The notes under the pieces are model-generated. The model did not search any database, was not told the DNA's origin, and was given only the letters and a program-made list of their open reading frames with translations. Of a stretch of 64,000 bases of DNA, positions 1 through 7,981 are shown piece by piece. This stretch comes from [Clostridium] leptum DSM 753 (GTDB taxonomy: Bacteria > Bacillota > Clostridia > Oscillospirales > Acutalibacteraceae), in assembly GCA_000154345.1 (NCBI GenBank), contig DS480342.1, forward strand, positions 1 through 64,000. Direction: 5' to 3'. How positions within the stretch are numbered: position 1 is the stretch's first letter; the number at the start of each line of letters is the position of its first letter. The position numbers were made by a program, and so were the translations under genes.

Positions 1-6
1 ATCTGT

Positions 7-3000
7 ATGAAAAAAGCATTGAGTGGAATATTGGCCGCCCTGGTTTTACTGAGCAGCCTGCCCACCGCAATGACGGCATCCGCTTTGCCCAGCGATTCCG
101 ATGTGGAGGACAGAACGATAGGCCATGAGGTCTATGTTTCTACCACGGGAAACGACGACACCGGTGACGGTAGTCAGGGCAAGCCCTTCGCTACGATTGA
201 AAAGGCCAAGGAGCATGTCCGCACCTTGGACAAGGACAGCGGCGATATCGTAGTAAAGATTGCCGGCGGACTGTACGAATTAGAAGATACCATTGTTTTT
301 GATGAAAACGACTCTGGTAACGAGAACTGCACAATCTACTATGAAGCTGTTGACGGGGAAGAACCGATCATCAGCGGCGGTAAGCTCCTGGAGGGTGACT
401 GGGAGGAAGCCACAGAAGTGGATTGGCTTGACGACGGAATTAAGGCTTATAAGACTGATTTGGTCCGCAATGATAAGCTCAGAGCGATTTATGTCAATGG
501 CGAGCGCGCCAGTATGACAAGAAGAAGTGGAAAGCCTACAAAAGCTGTAGGAAACTACAGCGTAACCAAGGGACAGGCGGACTGGGCCTGGATTTCAAAG
601 AGCGGTATCAAAGAGGGCAACGTGTTCGCTGCGGACTTTGGACTGCCTGCGGATACCAGGAACCCGCAGAATATCGAGCTGGAATCCGGCTCCACCTGGG
701 TAAAAGCCATTGTCTGCGCTGACACTTTGGAAGAGACTCCGGAAGGCGATACCCAGGTGAATTTCCAGATGCCTTATGCGGCCATCGCCCAGCAGCCCAG
801 CTGGAACTGTAATTACAACCCCACTAGAAATAACGACGTGGTCAACGTTTTCGAATGGCTGAGCGAGCCCGGCGAGTTCTATTTTGACCAGGCGGGCAGC
901 ACGCTGTACTATATCCCCAAAGAGGGAGAAGATATGGCGGATGCGGAGGTTATCATTCCGGAATTGGTAACCCTTGTGGATATTAAGGGTTCTACTCCCA
1001 AACAGGATTATGCCGCCCATATCACCTTCCGCGGCTTAACCTTCGCCTATTCCGACTGGAACCTGGCGGAAGTAGACGGTTCTCACGGTAACGCAACCGT
1101 ACAGGGCTGTACCTACATGAACAAGTTCAGCACCGGAAACTGGCACGACGATATGTACCGTTCCTATGACGTTGCCCCGGCGGCCGTTCATGCGACCTCT
1201 GCCCACGACATCGCCATTTTGGACGGCAAGATTGAGATGACCGGTTATCTCGGCTTCCATGCTGAAAACGATGTCTATAACATCGAGGTTACCGGCAACT
1301 ATATCGGCCATACCGGTGGCGGCGGTGTTACCATCGGCCATCCCCAGCATGTCTATGAGAATGATACTGAGGAGCATTGGGTAGGCGGCTCCGGTTCCAA
1401 CAACGCCGGCCCTGACAAGGAGAAGTTCCAGAATGGAACAGAAGCGGTTCCCAAGAATATCTATATCAGAAACAACTATTTCCTGGAGAACTGCTATTTC
1501 TTCCCGGGCTGTTCCCCGATCGCCACTTATTTCACCCAAAACATGTGGATCGAGCATAACTTCATTTATAAGTGCTCCTACAGTGCCATGAGCATTGGCT
1601 GGGGCTGGTGTAACTTTGACGGCGAGGTTGGAAGCGATTCTCAGCTTCCGGGATTGCCCACCACCACCTCCAGAAATAACCATGTAAATTACAACCGCAT
1701 CGAGGATTACGCCTCTATCCTGCAAGACTGCGGCGGTATCTATACGCTGGGCCAGCAGGGCGACGGCACCCCCGGCGGCACGGATTATTCTCAATATTCC
1801 GAATTTAATGGAAACTACATCAACGTTTACCGCGAGACTCCCGACTGGGTCAACGAGGGTCGCTGGATCAACGGCTTCCATCCTGACGAGGGAAGCGCCT
1901 ATATCCTGTTTGACAGCAACGTTATCACTAATACTCTCCGCAACGTTTACGAGATGAACAACTGGCGCAGAAAGCACGACCTGGTGGTAACCAACGGCTT
2001 CTCTAACTCCAGCAAATCCGAGACCACAGCCCCCAACTGTTCTCTGGATCAATACGTAAGCGCTGAAAGCATCTGGCCGAAGGCTGGCAACAACGTGGTT
2101 CTCAATTCCGGCCTGGAGGATGAGTATACTTACCTGATTGACGAAACCGTTATGCCGGATTCTTATTATGAGCTGGCTTCCAACGTGCGTTTGTCTGCCG
2201 GCGATACCCTGAACCGCAGAGGCTTGCTGGAGGCGGACGACGAGGTTTGGCTGGCGCCTGCGGGAACCAAAGATTTCGCGGAAGGCCCGACCATGACAAA
2301 GGCGGCAGGCAACGAAAAGACCATTACGGTGCCTACGGAGCTTGGAGAATACAAGCTGTATATCAAATACGCGAATGGACAGGTTTCCGACGCCTCTGAA
2401 TTTACTGTTTATGTTGGCGAATCGAAGGATCTGGCCAACGTGGCAGAGGGTCAGAATTATTCCGTATCTGAGCTGAAGCCTTTGGTTTTGGAGCTGGATA
2501 CCGATAACTACACCTTTACACTGAATGGTGAGAAGATTAAAAACGGACATTCCATCAGCACCGAGGCTTCTTGGGAATTAAAGGCTACTCCTATCGGAGA
2601 AAGCAAAGCCACGAAAACCATTACATTCACCACAAGCGTTTCTTTGGCGAACAAGCTGCTCCCCAAGAACCTGACAGTTTCTCCGGAAGGATTGGTGGAG
2701 TTTGCGGAGGCATTGAATGATGCCGGCTACAGCATTTGGCTGGCTGAATCCGGTCTGTCCGCGTTCGATGAGAACGATCCGAGACAGTCCTATGCCGCCG
2801 GCGACAGCGCTTCTATGAAGGCGCCGAAGACTCCCGGCACCTATGTCCTTTCTGTTACCAAGGCGGATGATAAGACTCAGATTGACAGCCAATCCGACGC
2901 TAAGGTCCGCGTACTGAATATGGTCACTGCCGGCAACGGCGTTGCTACCTACGGCACTCCTACCATTGGTGAAGGAGAAACCGATCCGATCTGGAACAGC

Positions 3001-5400
3001 GCTCCGGCTCTGGTGATCGAGAAGCATCTGACCATGAAGGATAACGGAACCGCTTCCGGCGTAGCGAAAGCTATGTGGGATGAGGAGAACCTGTATGTCA
3101 TGGTCGAGGTGCAGGATCCTGTTTTAAACAACGACAGCGGCAACGCTCATGAGCAGGATGGCGTTGAAATCTTTGTAGATGAGACGAATTGCAAGGCTTC
3201 CCGCTATCAGGAGGGAATGGGACAATATCGGATCAGCTATGAAAACGACCAGACCTTTAACGGCACCGGTATTCAGGAGGGCTTTGAGTCTTACGCCAGA
3301 ATCGTAGATGGCGGATATGTCATCGAAGCAAAAATCCCCTTCAAGACGGTAGATCCTGCGGCAAACGATAAAATCGGCTTTGACGTGCAGATCAACGACG
3401 CCAATGCCGACGGAACCCGTCAGGATATCGTAATGTGGTACGACGAGACCGGTAACTCCTGGCAGAGCGGCGCGAACTGGGGCGAGGTAACTCTGGAAGA
3501 GAAGAGCCCGATTCCCACTAACGGCCTTAACATCTGGCTGAACGCTGACCGCGGCGTCACCTTGGGCGGCGACGACGGTAACTCTGTCCTGAGCTGGGAC
3601 AGCCAGGGTTCTGAGAACGTGACCTTTACGGCCGAGGAAGAGAGCGCCCCCAAGCTCTCGACCAATGAAAACGGTGTGCCCTCCCTGCTGTTTGACGGCG
3701 CCTCCAGCATGAGCTTTGACGGCGTAAACTTTAACGGCAAATCTGAGCTGACCATGATCGTAGTAAGCCATTATACAGGCGAGGCGGTAACCAATCCTAG
3801 TAACAACTGGACCTCCGGCGACCAGCACGCCGCTTTCTATGTAGGAGAGGCCGGCGGTTGGGGCGGACTGTTTGTATCCCCCTATCATGACTGGACCTCT
3901 GCCCGTTTTGGAAGCGGACAGCAGTTCTGTAATATTAAGTATTACGACCGCGACGAGATCGATCGTTCCGCCGTTACCATTGCGGTGAAGGATGGAACAA
4001 CCGAAAAGCTGTATGTGGACGGCGTTTTGGGAACCACAAAGGAAAACACTGGAGCCCAGACTGCCAACATCGGTACTACCATGTATGTAGGAAAGAGCAT
4101 TGTCACAAACGCTGACAGCTTCTTTAAGGGCACTATTTCTGAGATCCTGATTTACGACAGAGCTCTGTCCGACGCGGAGATTGAGCAGGTTAATACTTAT
4201 CTGACTCAGAAATATGTGACCTCTCTGGAATCCATCACGGTGAGCGGCCCGACCAAGACCCAGTATGAGATCGGCGACGAGCTGGATCTGACTGGATTGG
4301 TGGTAACGGCCCATTACAGCGACGGCAGCGAGGCTGCTGTAGAGGATTACGAGGTGAGCGGGTTCGATTCTTCCACCGCAGGAGAAAAGACCATCACCGT
4401 AACCTATCAGGACAAAACCACGACCTTTACGGTGAACGTGAAGGAAGCCGCGCCTGTAGTGACCTTGGAATCCATCACGGTGAGCGGCCCGACCAAGACT
4501 GAGTATGAGATCGGCGACGAGCTGGATCTGACTGGACTGGTGGTAACCGCTCATTACAGCGACGGAAACGAGAAGGTATTGTCAGCTGGAGATTATGAGG
4601 TGAGCGGGTTCGATTCCTCCACCGCGGGAGAAAAGACCATCACCGTAACCTATCAGGACAAAACCACGACCTTTACGGTGAACGTGAAGGAAGCCGCGCC
4701 TGTAGTGACCTTGGAATCCATCACGGTGAGCGGCCCGACCAAGACCGAGTATAAGATCGGCGAGGAACTGGATCTGACTGGACTGGTGGTAACCGCTCAT
4801 TACAGCACAGGCGATGAAGCCACAGTAACCGGCTATGAAGTCAGTGGCTTTGATTCCTCCACCGCAGGAGAAAAGACCATTACCGTGACCTATCAGGGCA
4901 AAACCGCGGCCTTTAAGGTAACCGTGAAGGAAACCGAAAAGCCAGTGGTGACTTTGGAATCCATCACGATTTCCGGCCCGACCAAGACCGAGTATAAGAT
5001 CGGCGAGGAACTGGATCTGACCGGCTTGGTAGTAATTGCGCATTACAGCGACGGCAGCTACCAAGAGGTAACGGATTATGAGGTAAGCGGCTTTGATTCT
5101 GCTGCCGCGGGAGAAAAGACCGTTACTGTGACCTATCAGGGCGAGACGGTTTCCTTTAAGATCACTGTGAAAGAGGGTACCGCTTCTTCGGAACAGCCCG
5201 GAGAATCCGGCAAGCCTGATGATAACCAATCCAGCAGCCAGCCTGATGACACTCAGAGCAGCAGCGGAAGCCAGGACGATCAGAATATCCAAACCGGAGA
5301 TTCCATGGCGCCTTATGTCGGCGTTGCTATCGTACTGATCCTGCTCAGCGGCTTAGGCGTTGCGATTGCCCTTATTATTAGAAGAAGACGGCTTGGTTAA
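7..5400 (+). CDS. Secreted, surface-anchored right-handed beta-helix protein, probable GH141-like glycosidase with CBM9-like, LamG-like and four Ig-like domains
   Basis: The 1797-residue protein starts with a signal peptide (about residues 1-26, hydrophobic core, A-S-A cleavage site). Next comes a right-handed beta-helix (about 40-700), opened by the usual YVSTTGNDD...GKPFATIEKA segment and containing HITFRGLTF and a GWGW motif. That pattern resembles GH141, whose known members are alpha-L-fucosidases or xylanases; the family call is by eye. A beta-sandwich stretch follows (about 715-980), then a CBM9-like domain (about 985-1165), a LamG/concanavalin-like domain (about 1173-1403) and four Ig-like (Big_3-type) repeats from residue 1407. 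A Ser/Gln/Asp-rich linker leads to QTGD, a hydrophobic helix and RRRR, which looks like a non-canonical sortase signal. It is therefore likely displayed on the wall. The adjacent GH29 and GH31 genes support action on a fucosylated plant or host glycan. Only six bases precede the start, so the promoter is outside the window. Confidence 0.72.
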   Translation: MKKALSGILAALVLLSSLPTAMTASALPSDSDVEDRTIGHEVYVSTTGNDDTGDGSQGKPFATIEKAKEHVRTLDKDSGDIVVKIAGGLYELEDTIVFDENDSGNENCTIYYEAVDGEEPIISGGKLLEGDWEEATEVDWLDDGIKAYKTDLVRNDKLRAIYVNGERASMTRRSGKPTKAVGNYSVTKGQADWAWISKSGIKEGNVFAADFGLPADTRNPQNIELESGSTWVKAIVCADTLEETPEGDTQVNFQMPYAAIAQQPSWNCNYNPTRNNDVVNVFEWLSEPGEFYFDQAGSTLYYIPKEGEDMADAEVIIPELVTLVDIKGSTPKQDYAAHITFRGLTFAYSDWNLAEVDGSHGNATVQGCTYMNKFSTGNWHDDMYRSYDVAPAAVHATSAHDIAILDGKIEMTGYLGFHAENDVYNIEVTGNYIGHTGGGGVTIGHPQHVYENDTEEHWVGGSGSNNAGPDKEKFQNGTEAVPKNIYIRNNYFLENCYFFPGCSPIATYFTQNMWIEHNFIYKCSYSAMSIGWGWCNFDGEVGSDSQLPGLPTTTSRNNHVNYNRIEDYASILQDCGGIYTLGQQGDGTPGGTDYSQYSEFNGNYINVYRETPDWVNEGRWINGFHPDEGSAYILFDSNVITNTLRNVYEMNNWRRKHDLVVTNGFSNSSKSETTAPNCSLDQYVSAESIWPKAGNNVVLNSGLEDEYTYLIDETVMPDSYYELASNVRLSAGDTLNRRGLLEADDEVWLAPAGTKDFAEGPTMTKAAGNEKTITVPTELGEYKLYIKYANGQVSDASEFTVYVGESKDLANVAEGQNYSVSELKPLVLELDTDNYTFTLNGEKIKNGHSISTEASWELKATPIGESKATKTITFTTSVSLANKLLPKNLTVSPEGLVEFAEALNDAGYSIWLAESGLSAFDENDPRQSYAAGDSASMKAPKTPGTYVLSVTKADDKTQIDSQSDAKVRVLNMVTAGNGVATYGTPTIGEGETDPIWNSAPALVIEKHLTMKDNGTASGVAKAMWDEENLYVMVEVQDPVLNNDSGNAHEQDGVEIFVDETNCKASRYQEGMGQYRISYENDQTFNGTGIQEGFESYARIVDGGYVIEAKIPFKTVDPAANDKIGFDVQINDANADGTRQDIVMWYDETGNSWQSGANWGEVTLEEKSPIPTNGLNIWLNADRGVTLGGDDGNSVLSWDSQGSENVTFTAEEESAPKLSTNENGVPSLLFDGASSMSFDGVNFNGKSELTMIVVSHYTGEAVTNPSNNWTSGDQHAAFYVGEAGGWGGLFVSPYHDWTSARFGSGQQFCNIKYYDRDEIDRSAVTIAVKDGTTEKLYVDGVLGTTKENTGAQTANIGTTMYVGKSIVTNADSFFKGTISEILIYDRALSDAEIEQVNTYLTQKYVTSLESITVSGPTKTQYEIGDELDLTGLVVTAHYSDGSEAAVEDYEVSGFDSSTAGEKTITVTYQDKTTTFTVNVKEAAPVVTLESITVSGPTKTEYEIGDELDLTGLVVTAHYSDGNEKVLSAGDYEVSGFDSSTAGEKTITVTYQDKTTTFTVNVKEAAPVVTLESITVSGPTKTEYKIGEELDLTGLVVTAHYSTGDEATVTGYEVSGFDSSTAGEKTITVTYQGKTAAFKVTVKETEKPVVTLESITISGPTKTEYKIGEELDLTGLVVIAHYSDGSYQEVTDYEVSGFDSAAAGEKTVTVTYQGETVSFKITVKEGTASSEQPGESGKPDDNQSSSQPDDTQSSSGSQDDQNIQTGDSMAPYVGVAIVLILLSGLGVAIALIIRRRRLG
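4225..5180 (+). repeat. Four tandem ~80-codon Ig-like repeats
   Basis: Four direct repeats begin at 4225, 4465, 4711 and 4954, so the period is 240-246 bp. Each encodes LESITVSGPTKT, then an IGDELDLTGLVV core and GEKTITVTYQ. Copies 1-3 share long, nearly identical DNA stretches, including the linker that encodes KEAAPVVTLES, whereas copy 4 is more diverged. Such conservation at DNA level points to recent duplication or gene conversion. The array probably holds the catalytic part away from the wall. Confidence 0.9.
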
Positions 5401-5432
5401 AGGATTTCCTTGCGATAGCTTCCTCTAAATAG

Positions 5433-5474
5433 AAAAAGCGTTCAAATCCATTCATTGGGTTTGGACGCTTTTTT
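5433..5474 (+). terminator. Rho-independent terminator of the beta-helix gene
   Basis: A 9-bp stem (GCGTTCAAA pairing with TTTGGACGC, one G-T wobble) is flanked by A5 and T6 runs about 35 bp after the stop codon. Confidence 0.85.
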
Positions 5475-5538
5475 CAAGGAATCTTTCTGACGTTTTATCC
5501 TTGCGCTTGAGCGGAAAACTTTTTAGTTGGTGAAAAAC

Positions 5539-5594
5539 ATACATAAAAGTGGAGTGAAATAGATATTCTTTACAGATGTTTTCTGGCTTATAAT
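5539..5594 (+). promoter_or_regulatory. Fucosidase promoter with a 15-bp activator-like box
   Basis: ATACATAAAAGTGGA (5539-5553) lies exactly 35 bp before a consensus TATAAT (5589-5594). No good -35 hexamer is present at the right spacing. The identical box at the identical distance precedes the binding-protein operon near 13.7 kb, and both also share TATTC at the same offset (here 5564-5568). A weak -35 with a fixed upstream box is typical of activator-dependent promoters. The AraC-type response regulator at 17.3 kb is the obvious candidate activator (inference). Confidence 0.6.
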
Positions 5595-5742
5595 AAAAAT
5601 ACATTCGATATTTTGTACTGGCGGTGTATGAAAAATTAGTTTTTCAGGGCCGAAGGCGCTACCGATGCCGGCGGCTGAAGAAAAATTCGGGCTGAACGGA
5701 TCAGTATCGATATGCCATAGCCATAAAGGGAGGAATTAGAAA

Positions 5743-7788
5743 TTGATGGATGCAATGCAGGAAGCCCCGTGGGTTGTTACATTTGATCCGAAGGATACTT
5801 TGGAAGAAAAATTAAAAAAGGCCGCTCATGTAAAGCCGAGTCCCGCTCAGCTGAACTGGATGGAAAAGGAGTTTATTGGATTCGTCCATTACAGCCCCAA
5901 TACATTTAATCATGTACAGTGGGGAAACGGCACAGAGAAAAAATCCGACTATCACCCCTCAAAGCTGGATGTGCCTCAATGGTGCCGGGTGTGCAGCCGG
6001 GCAGGAATGAAAATGATGATTTTCACCGCTAAGCACCATGATGGATTTTGTCAGTGGAATACGAAGACGACCGATTTTTCCTCTGAGACAATTCTTGGCG
6101 GAGAAGACGTCATGGAAAGCTTACAGAAGGGCTGTGAGGACAATGAGATGGGCCTGGGAGTATATCTTTCTCCATGGGATATGCATCAAAGGGGGAAAGG
6201 GCTGTGGCCAAAGCCAGAGTATAATCAATATTTTTTAGCCCAGCTGCGGGAGCTATTGACCAACTATGGCCGGGTAGATGAGGTGTGGTTCGACGGCGCC
6301 TGCAGTGACTTTGAGATCTGGAAGCCGGTTCCAGCCTATGCGCCGCGGGAGTGGTACAAGCTGATCGAGCAGCTTCAGCCCGGCGCGGTGGTACGGCTTT
6401 ATGATCCTCATGAGCTTGCAGCCCCGGAAACATGGGAATTGGTGAAAGCGGGAAAGCAAAAGCTCTGCTGGGCGGGCAAGGGCGTACGCTGGGTTGGAAA
6501 CGAGGGAGGCGCCAGCCGTGAAAATGAGTGGTCGGTGCAGCCTGTATTCAGCCGAGAAATAGCGGAAAATGCTACATGGAAGGATCTGGGAGAGGAAAAA
6601 TACTATGAAAACGCGGTAGGAGCCATTTGGTATCCGCTGGAAGTCAATACGGTTCTTCTAAATCAATGGTTTTGGAATGAAAAGACTTCTTCGGTTCGAA
6701 AGCTTTCAGATTTAATTGAGGTTTATTACAATTCGATCGGCAATAACGGCGTCTTGCTGCTGAATGTAAGCCCCGATACCCAGGGGATTATCCGGCAAGA
6801 CCAGGAAGAACGTCTGCTGCAAATGAGAGCCTACCTTGAGGAGACGTTTTGCGTCAATCTGGCGGGAAATGCGGCGGTGGTATGTACTGCGGAGGCCAAG
6901 GGCCATGAAGCCGTAAAGGTCCTGGATGGGGAGAAGCTTACCTATTGGACAAGCCCCGGCGAGTGGTCCCTGGGGGACAGCACGGCCAGCCTGACATTTG
7001 ATTTAGGCGGTGAAAAGACCTTTGACCAGGTAATGGTGCAGGAGTTCATCGAAGAGGGCCAGCGTGTGGCGGATTGGCGCCTGGAGGTATGGATGGATCA
7101 GGAATGGGTCGAGGTAGTCCGGCATAAAACAATAGGCTATAAAACGGTCAGAAGATTTGACCCGGTAACAGCCTCAAAGGTGCGCTTTCAGATATTACGC
7201 AGCTGGGATACTCCTATGATTCGCAGCTTTGGCTTATATCAGTCTGCCCCGTTGCCGAAGGAACAGGAAGATATATCAATAGAGCTGGATTTAGAGCCGG
7301 AGAGCATAGAGGAAAGGGCTTTGTCAGACGGCCTGCATTTTTGCTGCTATGACAGCGGTATGCAAAGCGCCGCGCTGCTTGATTCTATGGTTGGGGCAAA
7401 GGAGGCACAAGGCGGGTCGGTGTTCGCGGTAAAAGAAATAAACAATGGAACCGCAGCTGTTGTCAGAGAAGAGTATGGTGATAAGAAGATCGGATTTTCT
7501 CTTTCGTTTGAGGGGTATCTCCAAGTACCGGCAGACGGCAGCTATTTATTTCAACTGGAAAATACGGACGGCGGACAGCTTTATCTATGCGGGAACTTAG
7601 TGGTTAACAATGACGAGCCTCATGAACAGAAAGCAGAAACACGTTCGGTAGATTTAAAGAAGGGTTATTATCCGGTCAAGGTTCTGTATACCAGCTTCCG
7701 TCATCCCGGCTCGCTTAGGCTCTGCTGGAAAAGACCCGGACATGATTTAAGCGAAATTTCTTCCAAGTACTTCTTTCATAAGGTATAG
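5743..7788 (+). CDS. GH29 alpha-L-fucosidase with F5/8-type and PA14-like C-terminal domains
   Basis: It hydrolyses alpha-L-fucosyl linkages by a retaining mechanism. The GH29 barrel (about residues 25-370) has the family segments FIGFVHYSPNTF, FTAKHHDGFCQW and DEVWFDGA, where the Asp (about residue 184) is the expected nucleophile. A discoidin/CBM32-like domain (about 375-490) and a PA14-like beta-sandwich (about 520-680) follow; both usually bind carbohydrate. No signal peptide is visible, so it may act inside the cell on imported oligosaccharides. Translation can start at TTG 5743 or the adjacent ATG 5746; GGGAGG at 5728-5733 serves either. The gene has its own promoter carrying the box shared with the transporter operon. 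Confidence 0.92.
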   Translation: MMDAMQEAPWVVTFDPKDTLEEKLKKAAHVKPSPAQLNWMEKEFIGFVHYSPNTFNHVQWGNGTEKKSDYHPSKLDVPQWCRVCSRAGMKMMIFTAKHHDGFCQWNTKTTDFSSETILGGEDVMESLQKGCEDNEMGLGVYLSPWDMHQRGKGLWPKPEYNQYFLAQLRELLTNYGRVDEVWFDGACSDFEIWKPVPAYAPREWYKLIEQLQPGAVVRLYDPHELAAPETWELVKAGKQKLCWAGKGVRWVGNEGGASRENEWSVQPVFSREIAENATWKDLGEEKYYENAVGAIWYPLEVNTVLLNQWFWNEKTSSVRKLSDLIEVYYNSIGNNGVLLLNVSPDTQGIIRQDQEERLLQMRAYLEETFCVNLAGNAAVVCTAEAKGHEAVKVLDGEKLTYWTSPGEWSLGDSTASLTFDLGGEKTFDQVMVQEFIEEGQRVADWRLEVWMDQEWVEVVRHKTIGYKTVRRFDPVTASKVRFQILRSWDTPMIRSFGLYQSAPLPKEQEDISIELDLEPESIEERALSDGLHFCCYDSGMQSAALLDSMVGAKEAQGGSVFAVKEINNGTAAVVREEYGDKKIGFSLSFEGYLQVPADGSYLFQLENTDGGQLYLCGNLVVNNDEPHEQKAETRSVDLKKGYYPVKVLYTSFRHPGSLRLCWKRPGHDLSEISSKYFFHKV

Positions 7789-7904
7789 AGAAACGAACCG
7801 GATAGGAAATCATATTTCGAATATGGCACGGTCTATGAGAGGCGGGAAACAAGCCTGGTGCCTGCGGCTGTGATTGTTGTCCCTTATTTATAAGATGCTT
7901 ATAT

Positions 7905-7948
7905 AAAAATAGAAGGCGTTCCTTGGCTTCAGCCAAGGGACGCCTTCT
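7905..7948 (-). terminator. Terminator of the GH31/ABC operon
   Basis: A 17-bp stem (7911-7927 with 7932-7948, one wobble) has a 4-nt loop. A U-run follows on the minus strand only (AAAAAT at 7906-7911 on plus), so it ends the leftward operon. It lies between the convergent GH29 and GH31 genes. Confidence 0.8.
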
Positions 7949-7981
7949 GCGTGATCTAAATTATATTGTAAGAAAGGAGGT

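Noticed and set aside
1036..2550. 504-codon open frame on the minus strand inside the beta-helix gene
   Set aside because: It is antisense to a clear large protein, has no ribosome-binding site, and its translation shows no domain; codon bias of the plus-strand gene keeps the frame open.
3124..4554. 476-codon minus-strand frame with repeated segments
   Set aside because: Its internal repeats are simply the complement of the Ig-like repeats on the plus strand.
4225..5180. Tandem repeats considered as a CRISPR-like array
   Set aside because: The units are about 240 bp, in frame and encode Ig-like domains; there are no short spaced repeats anywhere in the window.
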